In this document: piece by piece, positions 59,648-64,000 of the stretch
Layout of the letters: each line of letters starts with the position of its first letter
How positions within the stretch are numbered: position 1 is the stretch's first letter
NCBI RefSeq assembly: GCF_001297015.1
Contig: NZ_LIGE01000047.1
Coordinates: 124,001-188,000 of the forward strand
Reading direction: 5' to 3'
DNA length: 64,000 nucleotides
From: Pseudomonas sp. RIT-PI-r
GTDB lineage: Bacteria; Pseudomonadota; Gammaproteobacteria; Pseudomonadales; Pseudomonadaceae
Made by a program: the position numbers and the translations under genes
Notes under the pieces: model-generated
The model's input: the letters and a program-made list of their open reading frames with translations, nothing else
Told to the model about the DNA's origin: nothing
The model's database searches: none

Positions 59648-60493
59648 TTAACCGCGCAGGGCGCGTGCGTGATGCTGCAAGTGGTCGTCTATGAAGCTTG
59701 AGATGAAGAAATAGCTGTGGTCGTAGCCCGGTTGCAGGCGCAACGTCAGTGGATGGCCCGCTTGTTTTGCTGCTTGTTGCAAGGCTTCGGGTTTGAGCTG
59801 GGTAGCGAGGAAGTCATCGCGATCGCCTTGATCGACCAGCAGCGGCAGTTTTTCGTGCGCTTCGGCGATCAGCGCACAGGCATCCCACTCCTTCCACTTC
59901 GAACGGTCTTCGCCCAGAAAACGGGAAAAGGCTTTTTGCCCCCATGGGCAATCCATAGGATTGTTGATCGGCGAAAACGCCGACACCGATTGATAGCGAC
60001 CCGGATTGCGCAACGCACAGACCAACGCACCGTGGCCGCCCATGGAGTGGCCGCTGATGCTGCGTTTGTCCGAAGCGGGGAAATGCGCCTGAACCAGTGA
60101 AGGCAATTCCTGCACGACATAGTCATGCATCCGATAGTGTCGCGACCAAGGCTCCTGCGTGGCATTCAGATAGAACCCGGCGCCTAGACCGAAATCCCAC
60201 GCGCCATCCGGATCACCCGGTACATCCGGTCCACGCGGGCTAGTGTCCGGGGCGACAATGATCAAACCCAGTTCGGCGGCCATGCGCATCGCGCCAGCCT
60301 TCTGCATGAAGTTTTCATCGGTGCAGGTCAGGCCCGACAGCCAGTACAGCACCGGCAGTTTTCCGCCCTGCTCCGCCTGCGGTGGCAGGTACACAGCAAA
60401 CACCATGTCGCAGCCGAGCACGTCGGAGCGATGGCGATAGCGTTTGTGCCAACCGCCGAAACTCTTCTGACAGGAGATGTTTTCCAGACTCAT
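59648..60493 (-). CDS. fghA: S-formylglutathione hydrolase FghA
   Basis: This 281-residue esterase completes glutathione-dependent formaldehyde oxidation, releasing formate. The alpha/beta-hydrolase nucleophile is in SGHSMGGHGAL, with YWLSGLTCTDENFMQKAGA and a late GYDHSYFFISSF supplying the catalytic His. It lies downstream of adhC, as in P. aeruginosa. Confidence 0.95.
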   Translation of the reverse strand: MSLENISCQKSFGGWHKRYRHRSDVLGCDMVFAVYLPPQAEQGGKLPVLYWLSGLTCTDENFMQKAGAMRMAAELGLIIVAPDTSPRGPDVPGDPDGAWDFGLGAGFYLNATQEPWSRHYRMHDYVVQELPSLVQAHFPASDKRSISGHSMGGHGALVCALRNPGRYQSVSAFSPINNPMDCPWGQKAFSRFLGEDRSKWKEWDACALIAEAHEKLPLLVDQGDRDDFLATQLKPEALQQAAKQAGHPLTLRLQPGYDHSYFFISSFIDDHLQHHARALRG

Positions 60494-60558
60494 GTAAAGA
60501 CTCCTACGCGGTCACGGCAACAAGCCTTCACGAATTGCTGCCATGTCCCAACGATTGA

Positions 60559-61671
60559 TCAGAAATGAATGACGGTACGGATGCTCTTGCCTTCGTGCAT
60601 CAGGTCGAACGCCTTGTTGATGTCTTCCAGGCCCATGGTGTGGGTGATGAACGTATCCAGCGGGATCTCGCCGCTCTGGGCCATGTCGACGTAGCTTGGC
60701 AATTCGGTACGACCACGAACACCGCCGAATGCCGAACCACGCCAGACGCGACCGGTCACCAACTGGAACGGACGGGTAGCGATTTCCTGGCCGGCACCGG
60801 CGACACCGATGATCACCGATTCGCCCCAACCTTTATGACAGCACTCAAGGGCTGCACGCATCAGTTGCACATTACCGATGCACTCGAAGGAGAAGTCGAC
60901 GCCGCCATCGGTCATGTCGACGATCACCTCCTGGATCGGACGATCGAAATCTTTCGGGTTCACGCAGTCGGTTGCGCCGAGTTGTTTGGCGATCTCGAAT
61001 TTGGCCGGGTTGATGTCGATGGCGATGATGCGCGCAGCCTTGGCTTTCACTGCGCCAATCACCGCTGACAGGCCGATACCACCCAGACCGAAAATGGCCA
61101 CGGTGTCACCCGGTTTGACCTTGGCGGTGTTGAGCACGGCACCGATACCGGTGGTGACGCCACAGCCGAGCAGGCAGACCTTTTCCAGCGGTGCATCCTT
61201 GGAGATCTTGGCCACGGAGATTTCCGGCAACACGGTGTATTCCGAGAACGTCGAAGTACCCATGTAGTGGAAAATCGTTTCGCCCTTGTAGGAAAAACGC
61301 GAAGTGCCGTCCGGCATCAGACCTTTGCCCTGAGTGGCGCGAATCGCCTGACACAGGTTGGTCTTGCCCGACTTGCAGAATTTGCACTGACCGCATTCCG
61401 GGGTGTACAGCGGAATCACGTGATCGCCGACGGCAACCGAGGTCACGCCTTCGCCGATCGCTTCAACGATGGCGCCGCCTTCGTGACCGAGGATCGACGG
61501 GAAGATGCCTTCCGGATCCGCGCCGGACAGGGTGTAGGCGTCAGTGTGGCAAACCCCGGAAGCCACCACGCGCAGCAGCACTTCACCGGCCTTGGGCATG
61601 GCGACATCGACTTCTACGATTTCCAGCGGCTTCTTGGCCTCGAAGGCAACGGCGGCGCGCGACTTGATCAT
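60559..61671 (-). CDS. adhC: S-(hydroxymethyl)glutathione dehydrogenase / class III alcohol dehydrogenase
   Basis: This 370-residue zinc enzyme oxidises S-hydroxymethylglutathione to S-formylglutathione with NAD+. The catalytic zinc ligands lie in GVCHTDAYTLSG and GHEGG, structural zinc in CGQCKFCKSGKTNLC, and the NAD site is FGLGGIGLSAVIG. It is followed by fghA and preceded by a divergent LysR regulator. Confidence 0.96.
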   Translation of the reverse strand: MIKSRAAVAFEAKKPLEIVEVDVAMPKAGEVLLRVVASGVCHTDAYTLSGADPEGIFPSILGHEGGAIVEAIGEGVTSVAVGDHVIPLYTPECGQCKFCKSGKTNLCQAIRATQGKGLMPDGTSRFSYKGETIFHYMGTSTFSEYTVLPEISVAKISKDAPLEKVCLLGCGVTTGIGAVLNTAKVKPGDTVAIFGLGGIGLSAVIGAVKAKAARIIAIDINPAKFEIAKQLGATDCVNPKDFDRPIQEVIVDMTDGGVDFSFECIGNVQLMRAALECCHKGWGESVIIGVAGAGQEIATRPFQLVTGRVWRGSAFGGVRGRTELPSYVDMAQSGEIPLDTFITHTMGLEDINKAFDLMHEGKSIRTVIHF

Positions 61672-61788
61672 GCTGACTCTCCAGTGAATCCATTAAATAA
61701 AAAAACCAGACAAGGAGTGTAATACATGGCCTTACGATGAATAATCAGGACAAAAGCAAAACATTATTGCCATACAGGGATAATCCCG

Positions 61789-62685
61789 ATGTCCGAAAAT
61801 CGCTGGGAAGGTATCGACGAGTTCGTCGCCGTTGCCGAATGCAACCAGTTCACCGCCGCTGCCGAGCGCCTTGGGGTTTCTTCCTCCCATGTCAGCCGAC
61901 AAATCGTACGATTGGAGGAGCGGCTTCAGACGCGTCTGCTTTATCGCAGTACCCGTCGCGTGACACTGACCGAGGCGGGGCAAACCTTTCTGCAACATTG
62001 CCAACGCTTGCAGGACGGTCGCGAAGAGGCGTTGCGAGCGGTCGGCGATCTGACCAGCGAACCGAAAGGCATGCTGCGCATGACCTGCGCGGTGGCTTAC
62101 GGCGAACGTTTTATCGTGCCGCTGGTGACGCGTTTTATGGGGCTTTATCCGCAGCTGCGCATCGATATCGAATTGAGCAACCGCCAGCTCGATCTGGTGC
62201 ATGAAGGATTGGACCTGGCGATTCGTTTGGGGCGGCTGCAGGATTCGCGGTTGGTCGCGACGCGGCTGGCGCCTCGTCGGATGTTTCTCTGCGCGTCACC
62301 GTCCTACGTTGAGCGGTATGGCCGCCCACACAGTTTGTCGGAACTGAGCCGGCATAATTGCCTGATCGGCAGCTCGGACATCTGGCAGCTTGAGCAGAAT
62401 GGGCGGGAGTTTTCTCAGCGCGTGCAGGGAAACTGGCGTTGCAACAGTGGGCAGGCGGTGCTGGATGCGGCGTTGCAGGGCGTCGGGCTGTGTCAGTTGC
62501 CGGATTATTACGTGTTGGAGCATCTGCACAGTGGCGCGTTGATTTCGTTGCTGGAGGCGCATCAGCCGCCGAATACGGCGGTGTGGGCGCTGTATCCGCA
62601 GCAGCGGCATTTGTCGCCGAAGGTGCGCAAGCTGGTGGATTTTTTGAAGGAGGGGTTGGCTGAGCGGCCGGAGTATCGAGGTTGA
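61789..62685 (+). CDS. gfnR: LysR family regulator, GfnR-like (formaldehyde detoxification)
   Basis: This 298-residue LysR regulator begins SENRWEGIDEFVAVAECNQF and has the winged-helix SSHVSRQIVRLEERLQTRLL and a substrate-binding domain of the AaeR/DsdC-like type. It is divergent from adhC-fghA across about 117 bp and matches the position of PA3630, reported as GfnR, regulator of glutathione-dependent formaldehyde neutralisation. The symbol rests on that synteny. Confidence 0.78.
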   Translation: MSENRWEGIDEFVAVAECNQFTAAAERLGVSSSHVSRQIVRLEERLQTRLLYRSTRRVTLTEAGQTFLQHCQRLQDGREEALRAVGDLTSEPKGMLRMTCAVAYGERFIVPLVTRFMGLYPQLRIDIELSNRQLDLVHEGLDLAIRLGRLQDSRLVATRLAPRRMFLCASPSYVERYGRPHSLSELSRHNCLIGSSDIWQLEQNGREFSQRVQGNWRCNSGQAVLDAALQGVGLCQLPDYYVLEHLHSGALISLLEAHQPPNTAVWALYPQQRHLSPKVRKLVDFLKEGLAERPEYRG

Positions 62686-62689
62686 AAAG

Positions 62690-62769
62690 CAAAAGATCGC
62701 AGCCTTCGGCAGCTCCTACAGAGGCATGCAATCCCATGTAGGAGCTGCCGAAGGCTGCGATCTTTTGAT
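62690..62769. repeat. REP hairpin between convergent gfnR-like gene and ispD
   Basis: Inverted arms gatcgcagccttcggcagct ... agctgccgaaggctgcgatc with about 20 bp between them. It may also serve as a terminator for both genes. Confidence 0.88.
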
Positions 62770-62772
62770 CTG

Positions 62773-63480
62773 TTAGCGGCGATTCGCCCAACGCTGGCGC
62801 AACCATTCGAGATCTTCCGGCCGGGTAACCTTGAGGTTATCCGCGCGCCCTTCGATCAGTCGCGGCTTCAGCCCCGCCCACTCCATCGCCGACGCTTCGT
62901 CAGTAATCACGGCATCCGCAACCAGACTGTCCGCCAACGCCCGATGCAACGCACCGAGGCGAAACATCTGCGGTGTATACGCCTGCCAGATCACACTGCG
63001 ATCGACGGTTTCCACCACCCGACCGTGCTTGTCGACCCGTTTCAAGGTGTCGCGCGCAGGCACTGCGAGCAATCCGCCGACCGGATCATCCGCCAGTTCA
63101 TCGAGTAACTTGTCGAGATCTTCGCGACTCAGATTCGGTCGTGCCGCATCGTGCACCAGTACCCAATCTTCATCATCGGCACCCTGCGCATGCAGGTGCA
63201 GCAAGGCATTGAGCACCGAGGCAGAACGCTCGGCCCCGCCTTCAACGCGCTGAATACGCGAGTCGCTGACGCAGGCCAGATTCGGCCAATAAGGATCATC
63301 AACAGCAAGACTGACCACCAAACCCTTGAGGCTTGGGTGATCGAGGAAACAGCCGAGGCTGTGTTCGAGAATTGTGCGCCCGCCCAGTTGCAGGTATTGC
63401 TTGGGACGGTCCGCGGCCATTCGGGCACCGACGCCCGCGGCAGGAATCACGGCCCAGAAGGCCGGCAGGGAATTGATCAT
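62773..63480 (-). CDS. ispD: 2-C-methyl-D-erythritol 4-phosphate cytidylyltransferase IspD
   Basis: This 235-residue enzyme of the MEP pathway shows the nucleotide-binding start AVIPAAGVGARMAADRPKQY, VHDAARPNLSREDLDKLLDE and the C-terminal ADNLKVTRPEDLEWLR. The ATG overlaps the ftsB stop codon by 4 nt. Confidence 0.96.
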   Translation of the reverse strand: MINSLPAFWAVIPAAGVGARMAADRPKQYLQLGGRTILEHSLGCFLDHPSLKGLVVSLAVDDPYWPNLACVSDSRIQRVEGGAERSASVLNALLHLHAQGADDEDWVLVHDAARPNLSREDLDKLLDELADDPVGGLLAVPARDTLKRVDKHGRVVETVDRSVIWQAYTPQMFRLGALHRALADSLVADAVITDEASAMEWAGLKPRLIEGRADNLKVTRPEDLEWLRQRWANRR

Positions 63481-63755
63481 TGGGCCAACTGGTAAAGGGT
63501 TTCGCCGTCCTTGACCATGCCCAACTCGTGACGAGCCCGTTCTTCAACGGTCTCCATACCTTTCTTCAACTCGCTGACTTCAGCGTCCATCACTCGGTTG
63601 CGCTCCAGCAAACCCTCGTTCTCGGCGTGTTGATCAGCAATCTGCTGATTCAGCTCGGCGACCTGCGCCAGACTGCCATTGCCCACCCACAGGCGGTACT
63701 GCAGACCGGCCAGCAGCAGGAGCAAAACGAGAAACAACCAGTAAGGACTGCGCAT
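63477..63755 (-). CDS. ftsB: Cell division protein FtsB
   Basis: This 92-residue bitopic protein has an N-terminal transmembrane helix (residues about 5-22) and a periplasmic leucine-zipper coiled coil (VAELNQQIADQHAENEGLLE) ending RARHELGMVKDGETLYQL. It forms the FtsQLB complex that activates septal peptidoglycan synthesis. The order eno-ftsB-ispD is typical of gammaproteobacteria. Confidence 0.95.
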   Translation of the reverse strand: MRSPYWLFLVLLLLLAGLQYRLWVGNGSLAQVAELNQQIADQHAENEGLLERNRVMDAEVSELKKGMETVEERARHELGMVKDGETLYQLAQ

Positions 63756-63926
63756 CGAATATCAGGTATCCAGTGAAAAAAGACAGCCACGCCAAAACTT
63801 TGAAGCATCTGATAGCACGAAGCCTGGAAAGATCCAGGCTTGTGCTTTAAGGCATCAGATTAGTGGCAAATCCATCGCTGTCACGACTTTTTCGACACAA
63901 TCCGGTGTCCTTTTATCAGTTGGTAC

Positions 63927-64000
63927 TCAGCCGCGGAACTCGCTGCGACCGTTGTACTTGGCTTTGCCATTCAACTGCTCTTCGATACGCAGCAGTTGGT
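63927..64000 (-). CDS. eno: Enolase, C-terminal end only
   Basis: The last 24 codons on the minus strand read QLLRIEEQLNGKAKYNGRSE followed by FRG and a stop at 63927-63929, matching the enolase C-terminus. The rest of the gene lies beyond the window. The 171 bp gap to ftsB holds no other feature that I can recognise. Confidence 0.92.
   Translation of the reverse strand, partial: QLLRIEEQLNGKAKYNGRSEFRG

Overview
The window is a chromosomal segment of a fluorescent Pseudomonas (P. fluorescens group). Evidence is the gene order rimO ... rhlG, trmO, fpr/finR, dgkA-erdR ... recX-recA-cinA | insertion | mutS-fdxA-rsmZ-rpoS-nlpD-pcm-surE-truD-ispF ... adhC ... ispD-ftsB-eno, the GC-rich codon use, and the abundant Pseudomonas-type REP hairpins. 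Names rest on reading the translated sequence; no database search was run.

Left flank (1-13.9 kb): housekeeping genes. These are rimO (its 5' end lies outside the window), a YjaB-like acetyltransferase, an RsuA-like pseudouridine synthase homologue with a substituted catalytic position, a yehS-like gene, rhlG, trmO, the divergent fpr/finR pair, dgkA, erdR, tapT, a small exported protein, a small ribbon-helix-helix-like protein, a LOG-family gene, recX, recA behind a LexA box, and a stand-alone CinA-type amidohydrolase.

Centre (13.97-48.0 kb): a phage-tail island between cinA and mutS, transcribed almost wholly on the minus strand. No capsid, portal, terminase, integrase or replication gene is visible, so it is best read as a tailocin (R-type, contractile bacteriocin) locus. 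From the regulatory end (48 kb) downward it holds: a self-cleaving S24-type repressor; three near-palindromic sites; a Com-like zinc finger gene with a secreted DUF642 protein gene; a holin; a complete P2-like contractile tail (V, W, J, I, fibre, chaperone, sheath, tube, E/E', tape measure, U, X, D); a complete Mu-like contractile tail (gp37 to gp48); a tandem array of five fibre plus chaperone pairs; and an endolysin with Rz/Rz1 spanins. Two different tails thus seem to share one regulator and one lysis system. Each tail has its own probable -1 programmed frameshift ahead of its tape measure gene, at different slippery heptamers.

Between the island and mutS (48.1-50.6 kb) is a lower-GC stretch with a small lipoprotein, a DUF1090-like protein and a membrane regulator pair resembling MarT/FidL.

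Right flank (50.8-64 kb): mutS, fdxA, the sRNA rsmZ with a GacA-type upstream element, rpoS, nlpD, pcm, surE, truD, ispF, the glutathione-dependent formaldehyde genes fghA-adhC with a divergent LysR regulator, ispD, ftsB, and the last codons of eno.
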